From: Mermis nigrescens
Lineage: Eukaryota > Nematoda > Enoplea > Mermithida > Mermithidae
Assembly (NCBI GenBank): GCA_036768485.1
Contig: JAVLUZ010000511.1
Coordinates: 2,494,411 to 2,558,410, forward strand
Direction of reading: 5' to 3'
DNA: 64,000 nt
The first letter of the stretch is position 1, and the number at the start of each line of letters is the position of its first letter. Under the pieces are notes generated by a model. The model searched no databases, was not told the origin of the DNA, and saw nothing but the letters and a program-made list of their open reading frames with translations. Made by a program: the position numbers and the translations under genes. This document shows positions 11,620-23,115 of the stretch, piece after piece.

Positions 11620-12045
11620 CATCCATATAGGGGAATGAGGGGTGTAACCAGCCCCCCAAAGGGTCAGCCGGACAGGTACTGACCGGCGATTTCGAGCTGA
11701 TGGAACATTTTTTGCATCATTTTTGAGGTCAAAAGTAGTAGAAACGTGAAAAATTTTTCCAGCGCTTCGCGCCAGATTAGTACTTTTAAGTACATTTTAC
11801 TAAAAAAGCGGCTAAAATTCATAAATTTTGGCATTTTTTAGTGTTAAAAGTGATATAATGCAGTCAAAATGGGCTTAAAATGCTTTTAAAATGCGATATT
11901 ACCAAGAAAAAACGTTTTATAGGCTATTTTGACCATTTTGACAATTAAAATAGCAAAAAAATCGTGAACGTTAAATTTACTGTTTTGGATTTTTGGGATT
12001 TCGGCCCCCTGCCGACCCTGGCCTTGTGCACCTATGCTGTCAAGA
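11620..12045. mobile_element. MITE family E copy
   Basis: About 425 bp with CAGCGCTTCGCGCCAGATTAG in the left half, followed by AAGTACATTTTAC, ATAATGCAGTCAAAATGG and AACGTTTTATAGGC. The same sequence is found inverted at about 27,005-27,380, which supports a dispersed element. Noncoding. Confidence 0.6.
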
Positions 12046-12726
12046 TATACTGTAAAAAATAGGGATAATTGAAGCTTTCCAACAGATACAGTCAAAGAAA
12101 TAAAGTTACATATCATGCCAAACTATATGTATTTTTTACAATTGATTAGATCAATTAAAAATTCTAATATGCACTTATACATAATGCTAATACTTGATTC
12201 GGAAAAAACGCAAGGATAAAAAAGTTGCCAAGGAAAATAAGATGGTAAAGTATAAAATGCGAAATGTCCTGGACACACAGGCAAATAGCGAAAAATAATA
12301 ATTCGATAAATCAAATAACATCGAATAATTCGATCAATTGAAAATAGTTGAAAATTGTTGCTCAATCTGAACAAGCTTCTCAGTTTTTTGACAGGCCTGC
12401 GAGAAAACAGTACTATACATCTTCTTTGAACAATCATTTTGGCAAAAGTGCCATTAAGACCTCTTTTCATATAATCAGGTATAAAAATACACGCAATTAA
12501 AGATTTTTGTAATAAAAAGCCATTATGCTTATTTTTCATAATTTAATCGTTTAATTTGTCCAACTTGACCAAGCTTCTCAATGTTCTGAAAGACTTGTAA
12601 GAAAATAGTTCATCTCCTATAAAAAATCATTTTGCAAAATGTCTTTAAAAGACCTCTTTTGTAAATATCAGGCGCAAAAAATAACACAACTCACGATTTA
12701 AGAAATGAAAATCGAAGGGACTTAAA

Positions 12727-13250
12727 GCGCTCGCCAGTAATTTTGCATGAGTAGCAAAGTATTCAGTTGTTTTTTAGATTTGTTAATTATTATTTAAAGG
12801 AAATATTTTAAAAGAAATATTTTTTTAGATATAGAAAAAGTGTAACATACGTAACACTAGTAGATCCTATGCGGACCGCAATAAATCTCAATGCGGACCG
12901 TCATAAAACGCATGCGGACCGTAGTCAAGCTTAGCAAACTTATCGGCAGTAATTGAAAAAAGAAAAGTAAAAATAAAAATAATAATAAAAATATAAATAT
13001 AAAAAATATATATAAATAAAAATATTTTGAAAAATATATTAAATTATAGCTTGACTGCGGTCCGCATGCGTTTTATGACGGCCCGCATTAAGATTCATTG
13101 CGGTCCGCATTCATGGTTCAAGCAATCGATTTTGGTCCGGAATGGCCAGGCATAGGGTTTGCTAGTGTTACGTGTGTTATGCTTTGCTATATCGCGGCCT
13201 TAGCAAAGTGAGTACTTTGCCACTCAAAAAGAATTGCTGGCGAGCACTGT
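12727..13250. mobile_element. Foldback element with GCGGACCG stem
   Basis: Outer arms are GCTCGCCAGTAATTTTGCAT and AGAATTGCTGGCGAGCA. Inner arms hold ATGCGGACCGCAATAAATCT, ACGCATGCGGACCGTAGTCA and their reverse complements. The centre is AT-only. The element is about 520 bp and noncoding, lying in a CHD intron. Confidence 0.7.
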
Positions 13251-13484
13251 CACGCGCGGGTAAGCCGAGTTTCCTAGGGAAGGAGGGATGAATGAGTAAT
13301 TTTTTAACGAATTAATGTCAAATTTTCATACTTAATTAAACTTTTTTGATTTTTCATGAATATTTATGGTTAAATTTGATGAAAGCAATAAGAATAAGCG
13401 GCAATGAAATGACTTTTAACAAATAACAGAAGAAAAATGCCCGGATGAATGAATTTAACAGACGCCATCTGACGTTTTTCATGG

Positions 13485-13668
13485 TTCAAGCAATCGATTT
13501 TGGTCCGAAATGGCCAGTGTTTTGGGGGGCCGACACCAATTTGGGGGACTAAGCCCGAAAAGATCAAAAATAGCACAAAATAACGTTTAAAAAGTCCTAC
13601 TTTTTACCGATTTTTCTGAATTTCGCGGGGGGTCGGACCCCCCCCCCAAGATACGTAACCGGAAATGG
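13485..13668 (+). mobile_element. MITE family A copy
   Basis: It shares ACACCAATTTGGGGGACTAAG, AATAGCACAAAATAACGTTT, AAAGTCCTACTTTTTACCG and the C-run with the copy at 10,157. Both ends are degraded. Confidence 0.6.
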
Positions 13669-13919
13669 CTCAAGGGGTATGCCCTCCAAAAATAATGACA
13701 GCAGGGATACCCCATTATCCCCCAGTGTGCACGTGTGGGACTTATGTGTAAAGCTCGACGAAGATTGAAAATAGCATATTCTTTGTCGAAATCAGAAGGC
13801 CCACCGTGGCTTAAATTTGGAGAGGATGTCGGACCAAAGTTAATAATTAATTAAATAATGAAAACGATTAATGCCCGCAATTTAATTGGGAACAGCAGCC
13901 TGATTCTAATTAGAATTAG

Positions 13920-14345
13920 AACCATGCGGACATGTAACAGGAAGGATGGGTGATCCCTCCACCCAAAATTAGTCGCCCCATCCCCGTCAAAGACAAAAAT
14001 TTCTGACCCTCCATTTTTTGACGAAAACTTGCATTTTCTTAGCCATTTTTACATAGATTTTTTGTCTAGAAACTGGAGCTTATTCATCCCCACTCAACAT
14101 TTCGAAGCGTTACATTTACATACATACATCAATGGTACCATACATATAGCGGCTCGAAATTATGGGAGAGAGTCCTCGGTCATTTTTAGGAGGGAGTAGA
14201 TGACCTCTGAATTTTTGCCAAAAAATGGCCGAAAAATTCGATTTTTTTTCAAAACAGCGGTTGGTGGAGGGAGAAGAATTTTCAGGCTTTGGGAGAGGGG
14301 CGACCGAGTTTGGATGAGGGATGCTTGCATCAGAACATACATAAT
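13920..14345. mobile_element. Two MITE family C copies in opposite orientation
   Basis: The left piece has GCGGACATGTAACAGGAAGG, CCACCCAAAATTAGTCGCCC and AAACTTGCATTTTCTTAGCC. The right piece (from about 14,150) is inverted, with AGCGGCTCGAAATTATGGG, GTAGATGACCTCTGAATTT and CAGGCTTTGGGAGAGGGGC. Noncoding. Confidence 0.5.
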
Positions 14346-14683
14346 CTTGGGGGTTTCCTGGGATTTCACCTTTTGCAAATAATTTTCCACACCCCTAGCG
14401 TGAAGATTTGGTTTTTTCGAGAGAAAAATCGTAAAAAAATTGATTTGATTGATTTTTGAGCATTTTTACCTGATTTTTGGCCCAAACCTGTCAAATTTTT
14501 GCAAGGTCAAACGATGTTCGTATCGTCGAACGATCAAAAATCTATTCTCCAATTTCTAAAAAATTCCGCTCATTTATTTCGAGATATCCGAAGCCGAATA
14601 AAATGGAAAAATCTAAAAACTTGGCACCGTGCCAGCTTGATTATTTATTATTATTTATTCGTGCGTATGTTTTGTAAACAAAC

Positions 14684-14801
14684 CTGTTCGATAAACATGC
14701 TATTCATCAGCTTTTGCTTAAAGCGTTTTATTTTGCCCGCCACTTTCTTATCGCCGATTTCCAATTCGTCGACCGATTTCCACTCGCAGTGCAAATAAGA
14801 A
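14684..14801 (-). CDS. CHD exon: second half of chromodomain 1
   Basis: After a TTTTCAG acceptor the first base completes a Phe codon begun in the upstream exon, giving KNF then SYLHCEWKSVDELE. It continues KKVAGKIKRFKQKLM and ends IEQ before GTTTGT, in phase 0 with the next exon. This is the aromatic-cage side and C-terminal helix of chromodomain 1. The length (118 nt) keeps frame with both neighbours. Confidence 0.93.
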
Positions 14802-15542
14802 CTGAAAATTTGGTATTACTCGGCACAATAAATAATTAATTATTAACAACTAATTATTTATATGATTAACATTAAGCCAAATTTATGGAAACAAACAGTG
14901 AAATAAGTTGATTTTAGTAGCGATAATAAATTGTAGTCGCTACATACGTTTAATTCCGTCTCAAAAAACTTTTGCCCCACTTTTTGCTAAAAATTTGCGT
15001 TTTTCTGGCAATTTTGGGTGCTTTTTTTACTATTTTTGGCCAAAATTTGAAGGTCATTTTCCTAAAATAAAAGTTGATTCATACTTTTTATTATCAAATT
15101 GTTAAATAAAATTATAATTGAATAAATAAAAATAAATGAGTATAAAATGCCCTTAAATAGCCAACTGACCCCAAAGAAAAATTTTGAGCTGTTTTTTATC
15201 CGAGTTACTGTAAATCTACATTAAACTGTCAACAAATTAAATCCAATAATCGTGATCAAATGTAAATAATGAGCACACGTGATGAAACTTCGGAAAACTT
15301 TACAAAACTCAATCAAACTCTACTTTACACTGTGCAATAAGCTCGCTTTGCTGCTACCATTGAAATTTGAAGCATAAAAACCATGATAAACGTTAAATTT
15401 AATTCAAGCGCTGAAACCCATATGTCATTCGTTTCTATGAGTGCATAAATGAGTTTTTATTAAAATTTATTATTTTTTATGTTTTTAAATATTTACATGT
15501 TATATTTTATATTATATTTTCTTTTAATATTTTCACACTAAC

Positions 15543-15712
15543 AAGTTTTTATATTTGACGCAAAATTCCTCGATTTCCTGCATTTCAGATTGAGCAGACT
15601 TATTTTCATCCAAACCATCGACGTGATCGACAATCACGGGTTGTGATTTTTGAACGATCCGGCTAGCTAACACCTTATCAACGATAAGGCCTTCTTCATC
15701 TTTAGGGTCTTC
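15543..15712 (-). CDS. CHD exon: first half of chromodomain 1
   Basis: It follows a CTTCTTCAG acceptor, starts in phase 0 with EDPKDEEGLIVDKVLASR (matching the VEKI-type segment before chromodomain 1 in CHD7) and ends EIEEFCVKYKN plus two bases before GTTAGT. The split inside the chromodomain is confirmed by the clean in-frame join to 14,801. Confidence 0.93.
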
Positions 15713-15721
15713 CTGAAGAAG

Positions 15722-16550
15722 CGCGTAAATAAAATTCGGAAAAATAGAATATAACATAACAAAATGAAAGAATATGCAACAAAATGTTTACAAAATTCGA
15801 AAAAATAGAATATAACATTAACAAAATGAAAGAATATGCAACAAAATGTTTAAAAAATTCGAAAAAATAGAATATAACATCGAAAAATGAAAGAATATGC
15901 AACAAAATGTTTAAAAAATTCGAAAAAATAGAATAAGACATAACAAAATGAAAGAATATGCAACAAAATGTTTAAAAAATTCGAAAAAAATAGAATATAT
16001 GATCGCCAATGAAAGATGACGCGCCATCACCCTCAGAATTATAATGGATGGTGCGTCGCGAACGCCGCGTTACGTCCATCATGCGCCATCGTCTCTTTTT
16101 TCTATTCAGCGCCAGTTAACCTCCATCATCCCGTTAATCTGGCGATGTGGACGGCGCAGTTTAGCTATTAATAGCGCCAACAAGGAAGCGCGCACGCGCA
16201 TACTTCTTGTTGGATGCATGTCCACATCGCCAGAATTAACGGGATGATGGAGTTAATGGCGCTAGAATAGAAAAAAGAGATGATGGCGCATGATAGACAT
16301 GTAACGCGGCGCTCGCGACGCACCATCCATTATAATTCTGAGGGTGATGAACGCGTCATCTTTCATGGCGACTACTTTACAAAAAATGAAACGATATGAA
16401 ACAAAAGGTTAAAAAAAATTCGAAAAAGTATAATATAACATAACAAAATGAAACAATATGCAACAAAATGTTTGAAAAATTCGAAAAAATAGAATATAAC
16501 ATAACAAAATAAAACAATATGCAACAAAATGTTTAAAAAAATCGAAACAC
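15722..16550. repeat. Minisatellite, unit about 61 bp, split by a MITE
   Basis: Units read AAAATTCGAAAAAATAGAAT then ATAACATAACAAAATGAAAG and AATATGCAACAAAATGTTTA. About four copies lie left and three right of the palindromic MITE at about 16,000-16,375. The array begins about 10 bp upstream of the acceptor of the chromodomain 1 exon. Confidence 0.85.
16000..16375. mobile_element. Near-perfect palindromic MITE
   Basis: Arms of about 185 bp start ATCGCCAATGAAAGATGACG and GTCGCCATGAAAGATGACGC. They include TCATCACCCTCAGAATTATA, a block with AACCTCCATCATCCCGTTAA, and a GC-rich centre. It splits the 61-bp array, so it moved in after the array formed. A second copy is at about 34,655-35,045. Confidence 0.85.
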
Positions 16551-16559
16551 GTAAGATGT

Positions 16560-18077
16560 AAAATAATTTACAGGATAAAACATGAAGGCGCAAAATGCAA
16601 ATATTATAAAAAAACGATATCCGTAATAAACGCTTAAAGAGCCTAATTACGTATAAGGTTTGACATAAAAGCACGAAAAATATGGGCCGAAAAAAACTTC
16701 GAAAAATTTAAACCGAAAACGAGATAAGACTAAAAATGAGCAATAAGCAATAGAATAAATATACGAAAATAATTAATTAAAATAAGGAATTAGGTAAGAA
16801 ATGGATTAAAATAAATTTTACAATTGAAAAAATTCAAAAAGAACCAAATACGAAGAATAAAACACATAGGGCATTTCTGACAGAATCTCATGTTGCTTCA
16901 GCATAGATAGCAGACAAAGAAGTTCACACTTAAATTCAAGAGGATTTTTCATATTCAAAAGGTTATACTCATACATGCACAACATGGGAATTCTGGGGGA
17001 AGGTGAAATTATAACGTGCCTTTTTCGTCCCAAAAATGGTAGGTACGCATCAAAAACATCGTTTTTCAGCGTTTCTGGCGATGCTCCATCTTTCTAGCGC
17101 ATAAAAACATTAAAAAATTCGAAAAAAACAAAAAAGTCGGAACGAATTGAACAAAATATAGTCAAAACACTAGTTTAATAACGCGAAGCGCCGAAAATTT
17201 CGCACTTTTTGAGCAAATAGATAGCTAAAAACGCTTAAAAAAGCATCTTTTCGACAAATTTTAAAAAATATCGAGAACTTTCAAAAAATCGCCAATTCTG
17301 AGGTTGGGGAAGATCATGTATGGTTATACTATGCTTTTTGGACTTCAGTCATTAAGCCTGTTTACAGGCAGGTACATAGCTCTGGGGGGAATTGGGGTAC
17401 GGACCCCCAAAATTCAGAAAAGTCTGTAAAATAGGACTTCTTAAACGTAATTTTGTGCAATTTTGAGCCTTTTTGGCTTAGTCCCCCAAAATTGGTGTTG
17501 GTCCCCCCACCAAAATAGGACAGCCAGCTACGTGCCTGCCTGTTTACACAAGATTGATTAGTTTGAAAGGACGCTCAATCCGCTTTAGAATCCAAATCAT
17601 TAGGGTACTTCGAAAATCATTTAATTTTAAAGTGCAAACCACTACATAAGTGTAACAATGAGTTAAATTCAGTGCATCTACTCCCCGAACATTTCAGGGT
17701 TTGAAATAAAAATTGTTTCCCAATTTTGAAAAACCAACATTTGAAATTGATAAAATGCGGTAAGAAGGAAAAAGGTTAAAAAGAAGCGCGCTGATGGTAA
17801 AAAAAGAAAGACGCAAAGATGCAGGAAACAGCACGATGTAACTACATAAGAGGAAATATATATTATGATAAATTATATCTTTAACGAGGCGCGAGAGAAA
17901 AAACGAAAAACCGCTGAATAGGTGAGAAAAAATACAGAAAAAAAGAAAATGCAGTAACACGGTAAAATAAAAAATATACAAATAGGCGAGGTCATCAGAG
18001 CGGAACTAACAGACAAGTAAACCGCGGGATTTTTGGACTTGGTAGTAGGCCATGTTTAGGCGCGGGGGGTCGGCAGG
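16560..18077. other. CHD intron with MITE family B and A copies
   Basis: It holds a family B copy (inverted, about 16,990-17,325, with ACGCGAAGCGCCGAAAATTT) and a family A copy (inverted, about 17,368-17,544). The rest is AT-rich with no exon recognised. Confidence 0.5.
17368..17544 (-). mobile_element. MITE family A copy with 8-bp target duplication
   Basis: Inverted relative to 10,157. The left end is CAGGCAGGTACATAGCTC and the right end is CCAGCTACGTGCCTG. Both sides are flanked by CCTGTTTA, an 8-bp direct duplication typical of hAT elements. About 177 bp, noncoding. Confidence 0.75.
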
Positions 18078-18250
18078 CACGTAACTGGCCGTCCTGTTTT
18101 GGGTGGGGACCAACACCAATTTTGGGAGGACTAAGCCCAAAAAGGCCAAATATAGCACAAAATAACCTTTAAAAAGTCCTATTTTTCCGATTTTTCTGAA
18201 TTTCGGGGGGGGTCTCGGACCCCCCATTCCTTCCCAGAGCTATGTGCCTG
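18078..18250 (+). mobile_element. MITE family A copy
   Basis: Ends CAGGCACGTAACTGGCCG and GAGCTATGTGCCTG; interior as in the copy at 10,157. Flanks are G-rich (GGGGTCGG, GGGGTGTG), possibly a worn 8-bp duplication. Confidence 0.7.
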
Positions 18251-18664
18251 GGGGTGTGGGGGCGGGGTTGATGGCCTTCAATTTTTTGGCCAAAAATGAA
18301 AAAACACGCCTAGCAATATCAAGAAAATGCAAATTAGAGCTGAAATCGGAGGGTCAAAAACTCCGGACTTGGGAATAAATGAATGACGTACGACCAACTA
18401 GTGCGGCGGTGGGATCCCCCAATCCCCACTTACATGTATGGAAAGTAGGTTGCTCTATGTCCGTGTCTTCAATCCGCTGAATTCCTTTCATACATGTAGC
18501 AGCCTATTGGTGGATGAGCCATCCGCAGTCGGCCCCACCCCTCTACCCCAAGACACCGATAATTTTTACTCGCCCACCATTCCATTTTTGGCAAAAACTT
18601 GCGTTTCTAGGAAATTTTTATGTGCTTTTTCCCCTTTTTGCCATTTTCAGCCTACATATCTACT

Positions 18665-19505
18665 AGAGATGTTCCGGTTCCAGGTTATTCAAAAAATTCG
18701 GTTCCAGTTCCGGTTCTTGAAAAACAAGAAGTTCCGTTTCCGGTTTCAGTTCCGGTTCTTGCGTAAGTTGGAACCGCCGGTTCGGTTCCGGTTCTTCAAC
18801 TAGAGAACCGAACCGTCGGTTCCGGTTCTCGGTTCCTGTGTTAAAGTATGTACGCTCTTGATAGCCTGACTTCACGGGAACATATGTAGACGATATAATC
18901 GAAAGATAAATTATTCAGGAAGTCGTTTCAATCTGGCAACTGCACGTTTAAACAAGTTTTACGTCGAGTTGACAATTTACTTATAAATCACTGAATATTA
19001 TCTATGTGTTTCTTGAATGAAATATTATATCATGTCTGGCTTCGTCTGTACAATCTTTCATTCAGTTGAACACTATGTCTCCACTGTTCTTTGCTTATTA
19101 GAATTCGTAAATTGGTGTATTTTTTATCCTAAAACCACCTGCCGTCGTTATTTGATTTGATAACGGTGATATTTATACGTTATTCACTCTTTCATATTTT
19201 TTAGGCTCAGTAGCATATTTTTAGAATGTCCAATCTTAATCTGTAAACTTTTGGGTAATAAAAGATTGAATCGCTGCTTCATGTCTTCACTAAATTTTAT
19301 GAAGTTCGATTTTTAAGTCTACTTTTAAAAAACCGATAACCGACTCCAAAAAAGATCGATTCAGGTTCCGGTTCCGGTTCTTAGAAAACCGAGAAATCGA
19401 TTCCGGTTTCGGTTCTTAGAAAATCTAAAAATCGGTTCTCGGTTCCAGTTCCGGTTCCAAAAAAATGGTCGGTTCCAGCCGTTTCCGCTTAACCGGCACA
19501 TCCCT
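18665..19505. mobile_element. GGTTCC-rich terminal-repeat element
   Basis: The ends AGAGATGTTCCGGTTCC and GGCACATCCCT are imperfect inverted repeats. Both are flanked by the direct repeat CATATCTACT. Subterminal blocks of about 170 bp are packed with GGTTCCGGTTC words, as in hAT-type elements with subterminal repeats. The 500-bp centre is AT-rich and noncoding. Confidence 0.65.
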
Positions 19506-19734
19506 CATATCTACTAGACAAAATTTTGAGCTGTAACATGCCTGCTGTCACTATAACGTGGCGACAGCAGACCAGACTGCTCTACACTTCAGTAGGGAAA
19601 TTTTTTTAATTTCAAATCAAAAAATTTAAAAATAAGAGTGAATTAATTATTGAATAAAAGTTGAAAAATTCATTTTGAAATTTAAAAAGAAATTGAAGTA
19701 TAATTCTATTTGAAAACAGTAAAAAATGGTCATA

Positions 19735-20530
19735 GACTGCAATTACCATATGTTCCTGAGGGTTCGGGGAGTTTTGACCCCCAAAATAGCTGCTGCTGGA
19801 CCACCGCCAAATAGCTGTGGTCATAAGTGCCTTTTTTGAAATAAAAAATTGTAGGTACATGTCGAAAACATCGTTCTTCAGCGTTTCTGACGATGCTCTA
19901 TCTCTCATGAGCATGAAAACATAAAAAATTTCGAAAAAATCAAAAACGTTGGAAGAAATTGGACAAAATATAGTCAAAACAAAAGTATAATGGCGCGAAG
20001 CGCCGAAAATTCAGCACTTTTGATTGAATAGATAGTTCAACACGCTTGAAAAAGCATCTTTTCGACAGATTTTTAGAAAATTTCTGGGAACTTTAAAAAA
20101 ATCGCCAATTCTAGGGGTGAGAAAATTTGGGGGAGGGGTTAAAACTTTTCTGGAAGGGGGTCGAAACCCCTAAACCCCCTACGATCATGTATGGCTGTGA
20201 TACCCCCAGAATCGTCGATTTTTCGAAAAAAATCGTAAAAAGTATGCTGTTCCAGGCGTTTTAGCCAAATTTCGGCTTAAAAAATGTCAAATTTTCGGCG
20301 CTTTCCGCCAAATACTAATTTTTTCGCAATGTTTCGTTCAATTTATTCAATTTTTTCAATTTTTCGGAATTTGTTAACAATTTAATGTTCTAGAAAGAAC
20401 TAAAATACTGTGAAATATCGAAAAATGGATGAGACTTACACGACTATCCATAATTTTAGAGCCAAAAACGAAAACTTTTCCCAAAAAATTTCCATGCTGA
20501 CCCTCTCCTTCAAATTCTCACGCTGTAAGT
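19735..20530. mobile_element. Two MITE family B copies, tail to tail
   Basis: The left copy (about 19,735-20,215) is inverted and carries TGGCGCGAAGCGCCGAAAAT. The right copy (about 20,200-20,530) is direct and carries AAATTTTCGGCGCTTTCCGC. They overlap or abut at ACGATCATGTATGGCTGTG. Confidence 0.6.
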
Positions 20531-20789
20531 GTGCACCCGAACGGTTCTCGAAACATTCGACTTCAATCATTTAGCCTCCCCCGGTGAATGAAATTTAGGC
20601 CACACGGCCCACAATGTAGGAAAAAACACACAAAACCGATAAAACTATTAAAAGCAAAAAAGCGAGAAATTCGGGATTAAAAGCAAAAAACTAAAACTTA
20701 TTAAGAATTTAATTAAAAAATTATTAAATTATATATTTGCAAGATTAATTTTAATTTACACGCATACATATAAACAATTGAAAACTTAC

Positions 20790-20942
20790 GACGAAAAATA
20801 AAGAGGCGGCAGGATCTTTGCGCTCGCGACACCGAATCGACTCTTTTTTGCCCAAATCCATCAAATCGTTATCATCGTTATCATCCAAGTCCCAATCTTC
20901 GTTATATTTCTTGCGTTTAGTGAGACGGGTTGAACGACGAGC
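20790..20942 (-). CDS. CHD exon: basic then acidic linker
   Basis: After TTACTGTAG it encodes ARRSTRLTKRKKYNEDWDLD, then an Asp/Asn-rich run and GKKESIRCRERKDP, and ends LFFV before a perfect GTAAGT donor. The length of 51 codons keeps phase 0. The RRS..KRKKYNE block resembles the basic RRSxRxxKRKRY segment of CHD6-9 proteins that precedes the chromodomains. Confidence 0.85.
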
Positions 20943-21396
20943 CTACAGTAATCCTCTTTTTTTGCCTCAACTCGCAATAATTTTTTTCCAAATTAAGGCT
21001 ACAGTAATCCGTTTTTCCTATTCAGCCCAGAATATTTTTATTTGAGGCTAAAGTAATCCTTTTTTTAAATTTGCCCACAATAATCCGTAATTCGTAATTC
21101 ATTTCGAGCTTTAAGAAACCGCTACACTCAAACGTTTTTACATTTTTTTAATCAATATTGAATTTTATTGTAACTATTTTCAATTATTACAATTGGCTGC
21201 ATGTTGGAATAAATTATTATAAATAAATAAATATGTGAATAAATAAGCACGCAAATAAATAAATAATAAACAAATAAATAAATAAATAAATTGAATAAAT
21301 AAATAAAGAGATAAAAAATAAATTAATTAATTAATTGATAAATAATACGAAAGCAAAAATTAAATAAATAATCAATAAGAATAAATTATTATGTAC

Positions 21397-21583
21397 GTCA
21401 ACAGACGCTGCATCATTAAGCGGTATTTCGCCAGCGATTTCGCTCATCTGTTCGGCGCCGCTTTCGATCAATGGGCCGGATTTTTCGGTCAGTTTTTTGG
21501 GCGAAGTTTTTTCCTCGTCATCCGAAATCTCGTACTCTTTCAACTTCTTTTTCCTCTTACGCATTCGAGGCGTTCTTGCGTAC
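21397..21583 (-). CDS. CHD exon: Lys-rich linker
   Basis: It follows TTCGAAAG and begins with one base that completes a Lys codon from the upstream exon. It then encodes YARTPRMRKRKKKLKEYEIS with DDEEKTSPKKLTEKSG, and ends SVD before GTACAT. The phase fits the donor ACGAA|GTAGGA at 23,115-23,120 and the next exon at 20,942. The acceptor is not strongly pyrimidine-rich. Confidence 0.75.
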
Positions 21584-21599
21584 CTTTCGAATACGAAAA

Positions 21600-23100
21600 T
21601 GCAGAAATCATATTAAATTAAATTCGTAAACTAAGCAGCAGCCACATCCTAGGATGGTCCCTTGTGGTGCAACACCAGCAAAAAAACATGCTGAAAAATT
21701 CAAAAAACATGCTGAAAATTTTGAAAAAAATTGAAAAAAAATGAAAAAATTGAAAATTGGAAAAAAACATGCTGAAACTTCTGAAAATTGAAAAAAATTG
21801 GAAATTTGAAAATTGAAAATTCAAAAAAAATTTGAAAAAAAATTTTGAAAAAAAATTTTCAAAATTTTTTGAAAATTCTAAAAATCTTTTAAATTATAAA
21901 TTATAAATTATTTTTTAAATTATAAATTATAAATTGAGATCTTTGACGCATTTATCAAAATCGAGCAATGAATCAACGTCGTTGATTATGGATTCGGAAA
22001 ACATGCTTTCCAATCTTTTTATTTTTTCAACCCTTTTTCTTAATTTTTGCGAAACTAGTATTTTTGTATGTTTTTTGGTATTCGGACACTTTCGACATAA
22101 ATAGATTAGACATGGCTGAAAATAAAGTTTTCGTTCTTGCGAAAAGTAAATTTTCCAGATTATTGAAAATATGGACGTTGAACGATTTAACAGAATACAA
22201 AATAAATTCTCTAATTTAAAAGATTCTAACAATTTCTCTAAACAAGTATTCATACCTATTCACATTTTTTAATTTTAAATTTACAATTTAATAATCTTTA
22301 TTATCGAAAAAATGCAGAGCAAAATTGTGCATGTACACATATGAACAAAAACAAAGCGATTTTCCCTGTGATCCGCCAAAAACTCGGAATCGTTAAATTC
22401 ATAATTGAGTTGTTTGATAATAAAACGGATTTTCAAATTTCCCAAATTTAACAAATTTTCCCAAAATTTTTTACAAGATTTGTTTTAAAATAACGCTTGT
22501 TTTCTAAAAATATATTTCACATCAGATTGCAATAAATTTATCACGCATTTTCCGATCAATTATAAATTGAAGCACGCCATCTTTTTTCTGAAAATATCAA
22601 AAAACTTGCCATTTTTGGACATTCTAGTAGTAGTTTCAGCATTTTTTGATCAAAAATTGAAGGTCACTTATTTACCCCTTCCCCAAATGACCGACTAACT
22701 CCTGCCAAAATTTTGAGCTGTTGCAAGTTAACTCAGCAGTAGCATATTTTTTACGCAATAATGTCAACATCGTCATTAATTTAACAATAATTGATGATTA
22801 GTTCCTATGTTCCTATCTACCTCTTGATGATTTACGGATAAGTAGAGATTTTTTGAAAGCAATTCACCTTTTCTTAATTTTTCCGGTATGGTATGGTAAC
22901 GAATGTTCGAATACATAATATTTTTATTTTGAAATTCAATTATTTATATCTATTTTTACTAATCATCACCATTTCCATGAACAAGTTGAAATGTTAAAGG
23001 CCCCTAAATTATAATTAATTCTATTGAATTAAGGTCTAAATTTCTTCTTCAACCAAATTGAATAGCTCACACGTCAATTTTATCGAATTTCTAAATGATT
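21600..23100. other. CHD intron, AT-rich
   Basis: Includes A/T-run low complexity with CATGCTGAAAA repeats at about 21,680-21,780 and a family C fragment at about 22,610-22,735. One open stretch at about 21,950-22,110 has a good acceptor (TTTATTTTCAG) but no phase-compatible donor; it is not accepted as an exon. Confidence 0.45.
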
Positions 23101-23115
23101 TTAATTCAATCCTAC

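Noticed and set aside
15702..16674. Hydrophobic Phe/Tyr-rich ORFs on the minus strand
   Set aside because: They follow the 61-bp repeat unit and end at unit boundaries.
18438..18875. Phe/Arg- or Glu/Pro-rich proteins on both strands
   Set aside because: Both frames arise from the GGTTCC subterminal repeats of the element at 18,665-19,505.
21927..22253. Open frame with a good acceptor, as an extra CHD exon
   Set aside because: The exons at 23,116 and 21,583 already join in phase, no donor of the needed phase is present, and the peptide has no CHD similarity I can recognise.
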